Below, piece after piece: positions 37,319 to 45,845 of a DNA stretch of 64,000 bases. Position 1 is the stretch's first letter. Every line of letters begins with the position of its first letter. The notes beneath the pieces are model-generated. The model did no database searches and had not been told where the DNA came from. It worked only from the letters and a program-made list of their open reading frames with translations. Both the position numbers and the translations under genes were made by a program. The stretch comes from AC-37 sp036389835 (lineage in GTDB: Bacteria; Actinomycetota; Thermoleophilia; Solirubrobacterales; Thermoleophilaceae): contig DASVWC010000105.1 in assembly GCA_036389835.1 (NCBI GenBank), positions 166,305-230,304 on the forward strand. The letters run 5' to 3'.

Positions 37319-38739
37319 GACGCGCGCTCGCGGTCCTGGCGGCGGCCGCGGTCGTCGCCCTCGCGGGCTGCGGTGGCGACGACGACAAGAGCACCAGCCC
37401 GCTCGACGAGGCGCTCGCCTACCTCCCCCGGGACGCGCCGGCGATCGCCGTCCTCGAGACGGACCCCGCCCACCAGCAGTGGGAGCAGGTCGACGACCTG
37501 ATCCAGAAGTTCGCGGTCGCACCGCAGATCCGCGACGAGGGCAAGCGCCGGATCGCGCCCGACCCGCTCGACTTCGACGAGGACCTGCGCCCGCAGCTCG
37601 GTAACGAGCTCGTGGTCGGCGTGCCGGAGCCCGGCGACCGCCGCGACTCCTACGTGCTCGCGATCAAGGTCAAGGACGCCGCCGGCGCCAGGAGCGCGCT
37701 CGCCCCGAAGCTCGCGCAGGCGGGGCTCGAGTCGCGCGTCGAGGGCGGCGTGCTCGTCGCCGCCCCCACCCGCGAGCTCGTGGACTCCGCGGTCGAGCGC
37801 AGCAAGGGCGGCGACCACATGACGGAGGACGCGCTAGACGACGACCTCGGCCGCCTCGCCGAGGGCGAGCCGCTGCTGCGCGTCACCGGCGACCTCCAGC
37901 GCTCGCTCGACGCCAAGGACTCGAAGGCGGCCAGGGACGCGATCCCGTGGCTCGGCGCCCTGCGCCGCTTCGCCGCCGTCGGGCGCGCCCAGCGCGACGG
38001 CCTCTCGCTCGAGTACGACGTGCGCACCGAGAACCTGGAGGAGGCCGACCTCCCGCTCGCGCCCGGCCCCGAGTCGCCGCCCGTCCCCAGGCGCGAGGGC
38101 GAGATCGCCATGGCCGTCCGCGAGCCCGGCCGCCCCTCCACGATCGTCGCCCGGCTGCGCGACTACCTCCCGCGCACGAAGGCCCACGCCACCGCGCTGA
38201 ACGACGCCCTGAAACGCATCGGCATGGACCTCGAGAGGGACCTGCTCGGCCAGTTCGGCGACGTCGGCGCCGCCTCCTTCCCGCTCGACAAGACCTACGT
38301 GGCGCGCGCGGACCTGAAGGATCCGCGCGCGTTCGCCGCCACGCTCGCCAAGCTCGCGCGCGAGCTGCCCGGCGCCGCGCGCGGCGACATCGGCTTCACG
38401 ATCGAGCCCGGCGGCGGCGACGGCTTCTACCGCCTGAACGCCGACCGCGGCCGCCAGCTCTTCGTGGGCGTCGTGGGCGACCAGGTCGCGCTCGGCGAGG
38501 AGGCCGGCCGCGCCCGCGACTTCGCCCAGGAGCAGGCCGCCCCGGTGCCGGGCGCGCACGGGTCGCTCGCCTTCTCGGCGGACGCCCAATCCGTGGCCAA
38601 CGCGATCATCGAGCGCCGCGCGTCCGGCGCGCTGGCCCTGCTCGGCCAGCTGGCCACCGACCCGCTCGGCGAGCTGCGCGGCTGGGCCGAGACGACACCG
38701 ACCGGCATTGCCGGCCACGCCGAGCTGAAGATCGAGTAG
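37315..38739 (+). CDS. Lipoprotein of the DUF3352 type
   Basis: A 474-residue protein with a lipoprotein signal (VVALAGCGGDDDK, Cys at about 19) starting at a GTG within the end of the glyoxalase gene. The exterior part has two repeats of the pattern PRDAPAIAVLETDP and LGNELVVGV, with VVGDQVALGEE near the end, resembling DUF3352 proteins that are common in actinobacteria and thought to be surface-exposed. No catalytic residues are evident. Confidence 0.7.
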   Translation: MRRALAVLAAAAVVALAGCGGDDDKSTSPLDEALAYLPRDAPAIAVLETDPAHQQWEQVDDLIQKFAVAPQIRDEGKRRIAPDPLDFDEDLRPQLGNELVVGVPEPGDRRDSYVLAIKVKDAAGARSALAPKLAQAGLESRVEGGVLVAAPTRELVDSAVERSKGGDHMTEDALDDDLGRLAEGEPLLRVTGDLQRSLDAKDSKAARDAIPWLGALRRFAAVGRAQRDGLSLEYDVRTENLEEADLPLAPGPESPPVPRREGEIAMAVREPGRPSTIVARLRDYLPRTKAHATALNDALKRIGMDLERDLLGQFGDVGAASFPLDKTYVARADLKDPRAFAATLAKLARELPGAARGDIGFTIEPGGGDGFYRLNADRGRQLFVGVVGDQVALGEEAGRARDFAQEQAAPVPGAHGSLAFSADAQSVANAIIERRASGALALLGQLATDPLGELRGWAETTPTGIAGHAELKIE

Positions 38740-38743
38740 CGGG

Positions 38744-39676
38744 CTAGGCGTCCCAGAGCTGGAGCAGCGGGAGCGGGTCGATCGGCGCGCCGCCGCCCTG
38801 CCAGACGCCCTGCCAGATCTCGAAGTGCAGGTGCGAGCCCGACGACGAGCCCGTAGTGCCGACCTTGCCGATCAGCTGGCCGGTGCTCACCGTCTGCCCC
38901 TTGCGCACGAGCAGCGAGCCGTCGACCAGGTGCATGTAGACGTAGTCGCGGCTCTCGCCGGCGCCGGCGATCACCACGTACACGCCCGCGCCGCCCGGCT
39001 GGTTGCCGGTGAAGCGCACGACGCCGCCGCGCGCGGCGACCATCGGGGTGCCCTCGGCGGCCGAGACGTCCTGGCCCTGGTGCTTGCGCTTGCCGCCGTC
39101 GCGGTCCGAGCCGAAGCGCGAGCCCTCGCCGCCGAAGCTGTGCGGTCCGACGACCGGGAAGCGGTGCGACTGGATCGTGATCGTGCGGGCGGCCGGCGCC
39201 TTGATCGCGCGCCCGCGCGAGTCGCGCGCCGCGAGCCGGACGTCGAGCGAGCCGCTCGGCAGGCCGGCGGTGGGAAGGGTGACCTGCTGGGGCGAGCCGG
39301 CCGGGCGCCTGCCGGCCGCGACGACCTTCACGCGCTTGCCGCCCTGCACGACGACGAGCTTGACGTCGGCGAGCGCGCCCGCGCGGCCGCGCAGCGAGAA
39401 GCTCGCGCGGATCGAGCGGCCGTACTCGTAGAAGTGGCTGCCGTTGAGCGAGAACGCCGCGACGTCGAGCGACGAGCGCCCCCTGGAGGGCTTCGGGTCG
39501 TCGCTGCTGGCGGTCTCGCCGGCGACGCCGCCGTCGGAGCCGGTCCCAGCCGGCGGAGTCACGCCGGGGACGCTCGGCACGCTCACGCCGCCGCTCGTGG
39601 CGGCTGGCGCTGACGCGGGCGCGGCGAGAAGCGCGCAGGCGGTCAGGAACGCGGCGGCATGGCGGAGGGAGGCCAC
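38744..39676 (-). CDS. Secreted M23-family peptidase
   Basis: A 310-residue protein with a signal peptide (about 1-25), a Gly/Ser/Pro linker, a beta-rich module (about 70-170) and a C-terminal LytM domain: KHQGQDVSAAEGTPMVAARGG with the first His and Asp, YVYMHLVDG and SHLHFEIWQG with HxH. It is likely a peptidoglycan or peptide-crosslink endopeptidase outside the membrane. It is unrelated to the bifunctional hydrolase of the transfer operon except for the shared peptidase fold. Confidence 0.82.
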   Translation of the reverse strand: MASLRHAAAFLTACALLAAPASAPAATSGGVSVPSVPGVTPPAGTGSDGGVAGETASSDDPKPSRGRSSLDVAAFSLNGSHFYEYGRSIRASFSLRGRAGALADVKLVVVQGGKRVKVVAAGRRPAGSPQQVTLPTAGLPSGSLDVRLAARDSRGRAIKAPAARTITIQSHRFPVVGPHSFGGEGSRFGSDRDGGKRKHQGQDVSAAEGTPMVAARGGVVRFTGNQPGGAGVYVVIAGAGESRDYVYMHLVDGSLLVRKGQTVSTGQLIGKVGTTGSSSGSHLHFEIWQGVWQGGGAPIDPLPLLQLWDA

Positions 39677-39737
39677 ACCGAATGCGTCGGCGCCGCGCGC
39701 CGCCGGCCTTGCACCCGCAACAGGTTTTGCACGAACT

Positions 39738-42014
39738 TCAGGCCGCGCGAACCCGCTGGAGCAGCTCGATCGAGCCGTTCTTGTTCAGCGGCTCGTTCAG
39801 GTTCCCGCACTTCGGCGACTGCACGCACGACGGGCAGCCCGACTTGCACGGGCACTCGGAGATCAGCAGCAGCGCGTCGTCGCACAGCCGCTCGAACGCC
39901 TCGAACCCCGCGCGCGTGATCCCCACGCCGCCCGGGTGGCCGTCGTAGATGAAGATCGTCGGCCGCCCGGTCTGGTGGTGGTACGCGGTGGAGAGGCCGC
40001 CGATGTCCCAGCGGTCGCACATCGCGATCAGCGGGAGCACCGCGATCTGCGCGTGCTCGGCCGCGTGCAGCGAGCCCTGGAGCACCTCGAGCGGGAACTC
40101 CTCGGCCAGCAGCGACTCGGGGATCACGTACCAGAGCGCCTGGGTCACGAACTGCTGCATCGGGAGGTCGACCGGCAGCAGGTCGAGCACCTCGTGGTCG
40201 CTCACGCGCTTCTTCTGGAACGCGACCACCTCCTCGCTCACCGAGACCATCCCGAAGTTCAGCTCGACCGTCCCGAGCATCCGCTGGCGGCGCACCTCCT
40301 CGATGAACGTCTCGGTCTCCTTCTTGGGCTGCGTGTACCAGTCGCCGGAGAACGAGCGCACGAGCGCGCTGCGCCCGCGCAGGTCGAGCTCCTCGACCTC
40401 GAAGCTCTGCCCGAGGTGCATGTAGACGGCACCCGGGTGGACGGTGGAGTGCGCGCGCTCGGCCTCGACCGTCCCGATGATCTCGCCGCGCTCCTCCTCC
40501 ACCACGGCCACCGAGTCCACGCCCGCCGAGCGCAGCGAGATCCGCCCGGCCGGGAACTCCGCCCCGCGCGGCAGGTAGCGCCCGTCGCGCTCGCGCAGGT
40601 GGCCGATGCGCACGAGCTGGTCGGCGTAGGTCTCGAGCCGCGGCCCGAAGATCTCGCTGTCCTCGGCCGTGAGCGGCAGCTCGTAGGCGGCGGCCACCAG
40701 GTGCGGCAGGTGGATCGACTCGTTCTCGTGGTCGAGGATCGCCGACTCGATCGGGCGCGAGAGGAAGTCCTCCGGGTGGCGGCAGAAGAACTGGTCGAGC
40801 GCGTCCTCGCCGGCCATGTACATCGCCAGGCCGCTCTGGCGCCGCCCGGCGCGACCCCACATCTGGCGCAGGCTGGCGACGGTCCCGGGATAGGTGATGC
40901 AGATCGCCGCCTCGAGCTCGCCCACGTCGATGCCGAGCTCGAGCGCGTTCGTGGCCACGACCGCCAGCAGGTCGCCCTCCGACAGCCGCCGCTCGATCTC
41001 GCGGCGCTGCGTGGGCGTGTAGCCGGCCCGGTAGGGCGCGATCCGCTCGGCGAGGTCGGCCCGGCCCCCGTCCTCGAGCCGCAGGCGCGTGAAGTTGTGC
41101 ACGAGCTCCACGCCGCGGCGCGAGCGCATGAAGCAGATCGTCCGCACGCCGTCCTCGACGAGCTTGGCCAGCACCCCGGCGGCCTCGCTGAGGACCGAGA
41201 CGCGCTTGCCGGTCGCCTCGTCGGTGAGCGGCGGGTTCCACATCGCGATCTTGCGCTCCGCGCGCGGCGCGCCGTCGCGGTCCACGAGCCGGCACTCCAC
41301 CCCGGTGAGCCGCTCGCCCAGCTCCTGCGGGTTGGCGATCGTGGCGCTGGCGAGCACGAAGCGCGGCTCGGTCCCGTACGCGCGCGCGATCCGCCGCAGC
41401 CGCCGCAGCACGTTGGCGACGTGCGAGCCGAACACGCCGCGGTACACGTGCGCCTCGTCCACCACGATCCAGGCGAGGTTGGCCAGCACGTCGCCCCACT
41501 GCCGGTGGTGGGGCAGCACGCCCACGTTGAGCATGTCGGGGTTGGTGAGGATCAGGTTCGAGCTGGCGCGGATCGCGCGGCGCTCGGAGGTGGGCGTGTC
41601 GCCGTCGTAGATCGCGTGCTTGAGGAACGGCGCCCTCAGGCCGGTGAGCTTGCGCGCCTGGTCCTGGGCCAGCGCCTTGGTCGGGTAGAGGTAGAACGCG
41701 CGGGCGCGGCGGTCGCGCGCGAGCGTGTCGAGCACCGGGAGGTTGAAGGCGAGCGACTTGCCGCTGGCGGTGCCGGTCGTGACGATCGTGTCGCCCTCGA
41801 GCGCGCTCGCGAACGCGTCCGCCTGGTGGGTGTAGAGCCCGTCAACGCCGTCGCGCTCGAGCGCCTCCAGCAGCTGCGGGTGGAGGTTGCCGGGCAGCGG
41901 CACGCGCTCGGCCGGGCGGGCGCCGAGCCGGCCCTCGTAGACCACCTGCTCGGCGCGGCCGGACTCGATCAGGCCGTCCCAGGGGGCTTTGGTTCGGGTC
42001 GTCGGCACGTGCAT
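39738..42014 (-). CDS. mrfA: MrfA/Hrq1-type DEAD-box repair helicase with C-terminal zinc module
   Basis: A 758-residue superfamily 2 helicase. Motif I is TGTASGKS in the first 100 residues, motif II WIVVDEAHVYRG, motif III LASATIANP and motif VI MWGRAGRRQSG. The C-terminus has the four-Cys cluster CPCKSGCPSCVQSPKCG of the DUF1998 module. This domain order matches the Bacillus MrfA (mitomycin repair) and yeast Hrq1 families. The start at 42014 is preferred because TACTAT lies just upstream; ATG 42038 shares the CCATGG of the divergent gene. Confidence 0.85.
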   Translation of the reverse strand: MHVPTTRTKAPWDGLIESGRAEQVVYEGRLGARPAERVPLPGNLHPQLLEALERDGVDGLYTHQADAFASALEGDTIVTTGTASGKSLAFNLPVLDTLARDRRARAFYLYPTKALAQDQARKLTGLRAPFLKHAIYDGDTPTSERRAIRASSNLILTNPDMLNVGVLPHHRQWGDVLANLAWIVVDEAHVYRGVFGSHVANVLRRLRRIARAYGTEPRFVLASATIANPQELGERLTGVECRLVDRDGAPRAERKIAMWNPPLTDEATGKRVSVLSEAAGVLAKLVEDGVRTICFMRSRRGVELVHNFTRLRLEDGGRADLAERIAPYRAGYTPTQRREIERRLSEGDLLAVVATNALELGIDVGELEAAICITYPGTVASLRQMWGRAGRRQSGLAMYMAGEDALDQFFCRHPEDFLSRPIESAILDHENESIHLPHLVAAAYELPLTAEDSEIFGPRLETYADQLVRIGHLRERDGRYLPRGAEFPAGRISLRSAGVDSVAVVEEERGEIIGTVEAERAHSTVHPGAVYMHLGQSFEVEELDLRGRSALVRSFSGDWYTQPKKETETFIEEVRRQRMLGTVELNFGMVSVSEEVVAFQKKRVSDHEVLDLLPVDLPMQQFVTQALWYVIPESLLAEEFPLEVLQGSLHAAEHAQIAVLPLIAMCDRWDIGGLSTAYHHQTGRPTIFIYDGHPGGVGITRAGFEAFERLCDDALLLISECPCKSGCPSCVQSPKCGNLNEPLNKNGSIELLQRVRAA

Positions 42015-42036
42015 TGCGATAGTAGGCCGCTCGGCC

Positions 42037-42852
42037 ATGGCCCTCCGCTGCGTCTACACCGACCTCGACGGGACCCTGCTCGGCCGCGGCGCGTCGCTGT
42101 TCCGCGACCACGAGGGCGGCTTCACGCTGCTGCCCGCGCGGGCGCTCGAGGCGTGCCACCGCGCGCGGGTCGAGGTCGTGCTCAAGTCCGGCCGCCGCAG
42201 GGCGCAGGTGATGGAGGACGCTCGGCTGCTCGGCCAGAGCGCCTACATCTACGAGGTCGGCTGCGGGCTGCACCTCGACGGCGAGGACACCTACCTGACC
42301 GGCGAGCTCCAGCCGCGCGACGGGCGGACCGTGTACGAGCTCGTGGAGGAGGCCGGCGCCCCCGCGCTGCTGCTCGAGCGCTACGCCGGGCGCTTCGAGT
42401 ACCACGACCCGTGGCACCGCGGGCGCGAGTTCTCGCACATCTTCCGGGGGCTGGTGGACACGGCGCAGGCCGACGAGCTGCTGGCCGCGGAGGGTCACGG
42501 CGCCCTGCGGCTGGTTGACAACGGCGTGATCTCCCCGAAGGAGACGCTCCAGGACCTGCCGGGCCCGCCGCACTGCTACCACCTGATCCCGCGCGCGGCG
42601 TCAAAGGCGAACGCGGTGGCCGCGCACATGCGCGCGCGGGCCTACGCGCCGGAGGAGTGCATCGCCGTGGGCGACTCGCGCGAGGACCTCGGGGTGGCCG
42701 CGGTGGTGGGCCGCTTCTTCCTCGTGGCCAACGCGCTCGCGAAGGACCCGTCGATCGGCTCGGGCGGGGGGCCGAACGTGGAGGTCACCGAGGCGGCGGC
42801 CGGCGAGGGGTTCTACGAGGCGGTGGTGCGCTCGCTGGCCGAGGGTCGCTGA
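42037..42852 (+). CDS. HAD-superfamily phosphatase of the mannosyl-3-phosphoglycerate phosphatase type
   Basis: A 271-residue HAD hydrolase: YTDLDGTLLGRG (nucleophile Asp), VVLKSGRRRAQVMEDARLLG (motif II region), SKANAVAAHM (Lys) and CIAVGDSREDLGVAAVVG (motif IV). The cap insertion and IYEVGCGLHLDG match Cof-type and mannosyl-3-phosphoglycerate phosphatases. The substrate is unproven. It starts in the CCATGG also used, on the other strand, by the longest version of the helicase gene, implying a shared control region. GATAGT at 42021 is a possible -10. Confidence 0.7.
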   Translation: MALRCVYTDLDGTLLGRGASLFRDHEGGFTLLPARALEACHRARVEVVLKSGRRRAQVMEDARLLGQSAYIYEVGCGLHLDGEDTYLTGELQPRDGRTVYELVEEAGAPALLLERYAGRFEYHDPWHRGREFSHIFRGLVDTAQADELLAAEGHGALRLVDNGVISPKETLQDLPGPPHCYHLIPRAASKANAVAAHMRARAYAPEECIAVGDSREDLGVAAVVGRFFLVANALAKDPSIGSGGGPNVEVTEAAAGEGFYEAVVRSLAEGR

Positions 42853-42867
42853 GGAGCTGTTCTCCTC

Positions 42868-43194
42868 CTAGAAGGGGAACACGAGGATGTCGACCACGAC
42901 CATCGTGAGCGCTGCCACCAGGGACCACCACATGCAGGAGAGGACCGCGACGATCGCGCGGCCGAGGCTGATCCGTGTCAGGAGGCAGATCGCGGCGCCG
43001 ACGAGTCCCAGGCCCACCGGGAGCCACAGCACCGCGAGGTCCGGCTGCTTGGTCAGGTCGGTGGGGATGAGGACGCAGAGGTAGATCAGCGGAAGCCCGA
43101 CGGCGACCGCTCCGCCGACGAGCTCGTCGCGCGGGTCGCCGCCGCCGCGCGGCGGCCGCGGTCCGGGCAGGAACGGGAGGTCGAAGATGTCCAC
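42868..43194 (-). CDS. Small four-helix membrane protein
   Basis: A 108-residue protein with a short soluble N-terminus (FLPGPRPPRGGGDPRDEL) and hydrophobic segments AVGLPLIYLCVLIP, LAVLWLPVGLGLVGAAICLL, GRAIVAVLSCMWWSLVAALT and MVVVDILVFPF. No family is recognised. It converges with the HAD phosphatase gene and the stops are 15 bp apart. Confidence 0.6.
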   Translation of the reverse strand: MDIFDLPFLPGPRPPRGGGDPRDELVGGAVAVGLPLIYLCVLIPTDLTKQPDLAVLWLPVGLGLVGAAICLLTRISLGRAIVAVLSCMWWSLVAALTMVVVDILVFPF

Positions 43195-43254
43195 CCGGCC
43201 GTTATCGGCCGCTGGCGCGCATGCCCTAGCCCTGCTGCGCGAAACTGGGTGCCG

Positions 43255-44109
43255 CTAGCTGTAGCCCCACTTGCGCAGAGACCTGCGCAGGGCGGAGATG
43301 TAGCGCTTGCCCGCCGGCGAGGTGTCGCCCGGCAGCGCCCCCAGTTCGCCGCGGCGGTAGGCCGCGTAGACCAGGTCGAACGCGCTCTTGCCCTGGCCGA
43401 GCAGGAACTTGTCGGCCGTGTAGGCGGCGAGCCAGCCGCGCACGTCGCCCAGCTCGTCGTCGCCGCGGTACTTCTTGTAGAGCTTGAGGTACTGCTTGAG
43501 GTTCTGCTTGACGACCGACGGGAAGGCGCGCGTGACGTCGATCAGCCTGCCGGTCATGAACCTGAGGATGCGCGGCGGCGATCCGGAGGCCGCGTACGCC
43601 GTGAAGGCGGCGGCGAAGCGGAAGTCGGCGGCGCGGAACTCCGGCGAGCCGTCCTTGTCGAGGTCGACCAGCTCGTAGCCGTAGTCGTACCAGGCGCCCT
43701 TGGTGCGCCGGTAGCTGTTCCAGGCCGCGACGTACGAGTAGATCTGGGTGAACGAGCAGCAGTGGGCGCCGCCGGTGTAGAGGTCCACGAGCGCCTCGGG
43801 CTCGCCGTTGCCGTCGAGGTCGCGCAGCGCGAGCGCGGGGTTCTCGGGGTCGCCGAAGCCCTGCGGCGCGACGCTGCACTCGTCGCACGGCTCCGGGACG
43901 AGCGCGTCGAGCAGCACGGTCCCGCCGCGGCTGATCTTGATGCGCACGTCCCTGTACTCGAAGTCGCTCTGCTTGTCGTAGCTGAACTCGGCCTTGACCT
44001 CGCCGCCGGGCGAGGGCGCGGTGCGGGTCTCCTGCATGACCTCGGCCGAGGCGGCGGCCGGCAGGACGAGGGCGAGCACGGCGATGAGGGACGGCGCGAG
44101 TCGGTTCAC
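43255..44109 (-). CDS. Secreted protein with FG-GAP/VCBS-like repeat
   Basis: GTG 44109 has GGTGGAG upstream and gives 284 residues; the upstream extension is rejected. A signal peptide (1-22, PAAASA) is followed by a domain with a calcium-type motif ALRDLDGNGEPEALVDLYTG and a second YELVDLDKDGSPEFRAAD, which resemble VCBS/FG-GAP loops. The C-terminal third is helical (KQNLKQYLKLYKKYRGD). It is probably an extracellular calcium-binding protein. Specific function unknown. Confidence 0.7.
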   Translation of the reverse strand: MNRLAPSLIAVLALVLPAAASAEVMQETRTAPSPGGEVKAEFSYDKQSDFEYRDVRIKISRGGTVLLDALVPEPCDECSVAPQGFGDPENPALALRDLDGNGEPEALVDLYTGGAHCCSFTQIYSYVAAWNSYRRTKGAWYDYGYELVDLDKDGSPEFRAADFRFAAAFTAYAASGSPPRILRFMTGRLIDVTRAFPSVVKQNLKQYLKLYKKYRGDDELGDVRGWLAAYTADKFLLGQGKSAFDLVYAAYRRGELGALPGDTSPAGKRYISALRRSLRKWGYS

Positions 44110-44245
44110 GCGCTCCACCCTAATCGCGATCCGGACGAGCGCAAGCGCCTGACGGTCGTAACGATTGCCACAAGGAGGTGTACCTCCGTTGCCAGTTGAT
44201 CGGGGCCCGCGATCGGCGCGGCCCCGGGACCCAAAGGAGGGTTCG

Positions 44246-44941
44246 ATGGGATTCTCTGACTCGCAGCACCTGCGCAAGACGGTGGCGGGGCTCAGCATGG
44301 TGCTCGGCCCGCTGCTGCTCGTCGTCGCGTTCGTCGCCTCGCCGCGGCTCGAGACCGGCGCCGGGGCGCAACTCCGCGTGGCGGCCGAGCACGTGGACCG
44401 CTACTACCTCGTGAACCTGATCGCGATGGTCGGCGTGGCCGTGCTGGTCCCGGCGGTGCTGGGGCTCATGCACATGGTCCGCGAGCGGCGGCCGGTGCAC
44501 GGCGCGATCGGCGGCGGCCTGGCGGTGCTCGGCCTGCTCGCCACGATGGTGAGCTTCGGCATCGCGTTCGCGATCTGGCGGATGGCGTCCGACGGCGTGA
44601 CGGCCGCCGACGTGTCGCTGCTCGACTCGATCATCGACTCGGCCGGGATCGTGATCCCGGTCACCGCCGTCGGGTTCCTCGGCGCGATCGGCTTCGTCCT
44701 ACTGATGCTCGGCCTGTACCGCGGGCACGTCGTGGACTGGTGGATGGCGCTGTGCGCGGCGATCGGCGTCGTGCTGATCAACGTCGCGTTCCCGGCCGGC
44801 ATGCTCGCGCTCGCGATCCTCGGCAGCGCACTGCTGCTCGTGGGCCTCGGCGCGATCGGGGTGATGGTCGTGCGCGAGAGCGACGCCGACTGGGAGCACA
44901 CGCCGGACTACGGCGGCTGGCGACCGGCGGCGATGCACTAA
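44246..44941 (+). CDS. Polytopic membrane protein
   Basis: ATG 44246 follows a strong AAAGGAGG site by 6 bp and gives 231 residues. About six membrane segments alternate with short loops (SMVLGPLLLVVAFVA, YLVNLIAMVGVAVLVPAVLG, GGLAVLGLLATMVSFGIAFA and others), ending in a charged tail WEHTPDYGGWRP. The arrangement resembles DUF4386-type proteins. No transport motif is apparent. Confidence 0.65.
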   Translation: MGFSDSQHLRKTVAGLSMVLGPLLLVVAFVASPRLETGAGAQLRVAAEHVDRYYLVNLIAMVGVAVLVPAVLGLMHMVRERRPVHGAIGGGLAVLGLLATMVSFGIAFAIWRMASDGVTAADVSLLDSIIDSAGIVIPVTAVGFLGAIGFVLLMLGLYRGHVVDWWMALCAAIGVVLINVAFPAGMLALAILGSALLLVGLGAIGVMVVRESDADWEHTPDYGGWRPAAMH

Positions 44942-45013
44942 CGCGAAGCGGGGAGGGTGAGGGTCTGACCCTCCCCCCGCGGCGGGCGGCCGGCGTGCCG
45001 CCCGCGGCGCTTC

Positions 45014-45820
45014 TCAGGCCGGCGCCGGCGCTCGCGCGGCGATGAAGTCGAGCACCAGCGGGTTGAACTCGGCCGCCGCCTCGACGTTCATGAGGTGGGC
45101 GGCGTCGAGCACCGACAGCTTCGCCCCCGGGATCGCCTCCGCGAGGTCCTCGGAGCGGAAGAGCGGGACCATGATGTCGCGCCGGCCGCCGATCACGTGC
45201 ACCGGCATCGTCAGCGAGTCGAGCCGGCCGCGCGCGTCGTGGCGGCCGCTCGCCTCGAGCTGGCGGACCCACGCCTCCGTGGACTGCGGGTGCGGATGCT
45301 CGAGCAGCGCGTTGCGGGCGGCCTGGGCGAACTGCGGCTGGTTGAACACGCGCTCGGAGTAGACGAGCATCATCACGAGCTCGACGAACTCCTCGCGGCT
45401 CATCCGCCGGGCGATCCCCGCCAGCACCTCCGAGCGCTGGGTGCCGTAGCTGCCCGTCCAGCCGTAGGTGACGCACAGGGTCAGGGTGCGCACCCGCTCC
45501 GGCGCCGCCAGCGCCATCTCCTGCGCGATCGCCCCGCCGAGCGAGAGCCCGATCAGGTGGAAGGAGTCGAGTCCGATCGCATCCGCCAGGCCGAGCGCGT
45601 CGGCGGCCATGTCGGCGACCTCGTACGGCCCGTCGGCCTCGGACGACTGCCCCACGTCGCGGTTGTCGAACACGATCACGCGGTGGGTCTTCGACCAGTC
45701 GGCCACCTGGAGGACCCACGCCCGGTGGTCGCCCCCGAGCCCCATCACGCACAGCAGCGGCTCGCCCTCGCCATGCTCCTCGTAGTAGATCCGCTGCCCG
45801 TTCACCTCGGCGATCGGCAC
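45014..45820 (-). CDS. Alpha/beta hydrolase
   Basis: GTG 45820 gives 268 residues. The oxyanion region is CVMGLGGDHRAW, the nucleophile elbow LIGLSLGGAIA carries Ser, an Asp lies in HVIGGRRDIMVP and the catalytic His in DAAHLMNVEAAAEF. The opening IYYEEHGEGEPLL and the DNRDVGQS loop are those of the 3-oxoadipate enol-lactonase/epoxide hydrolase type. The substrate cannot be told from sequence. It is divergent from the glycolate oxidase operon, 25 bp away. Confidence 0.78.
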   Translation of the reverse strand: MPIAEVNGQRIYYEEHGEGEPLLCVMGLGGDHRAWVLQVADWSKTHRVIVFDNRDVGQSSEADGPYEVADMAADALGLADAIGLDSFHLIGLSLGGAIAQEMALAAPERVRTLTLCVTYGWTGSYGTQRSEVLAGIARRMSREEFVELVMMLVYSERVFNQPQFAQAARNALLEHPHPQSTEAWVRQLEASGRHDARGRLDSLTMPVHVIGGRRDIMVPLFRSEDLAEAIPGAKLSVLDAAHLMNVEAAAEFNPLVLDFIAARAPAPA

Positions 45821-45845
45821 GCCGTCAGGATACCTTCCGGGGGGC

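Noticed and set aside
39444..42518. 1024-residue plus-strand frame
   Set aside because: It is antisense to the M23 peptidase and helicase genes and is a His/Leu/Glu-rich shadow of GC-biased codons.
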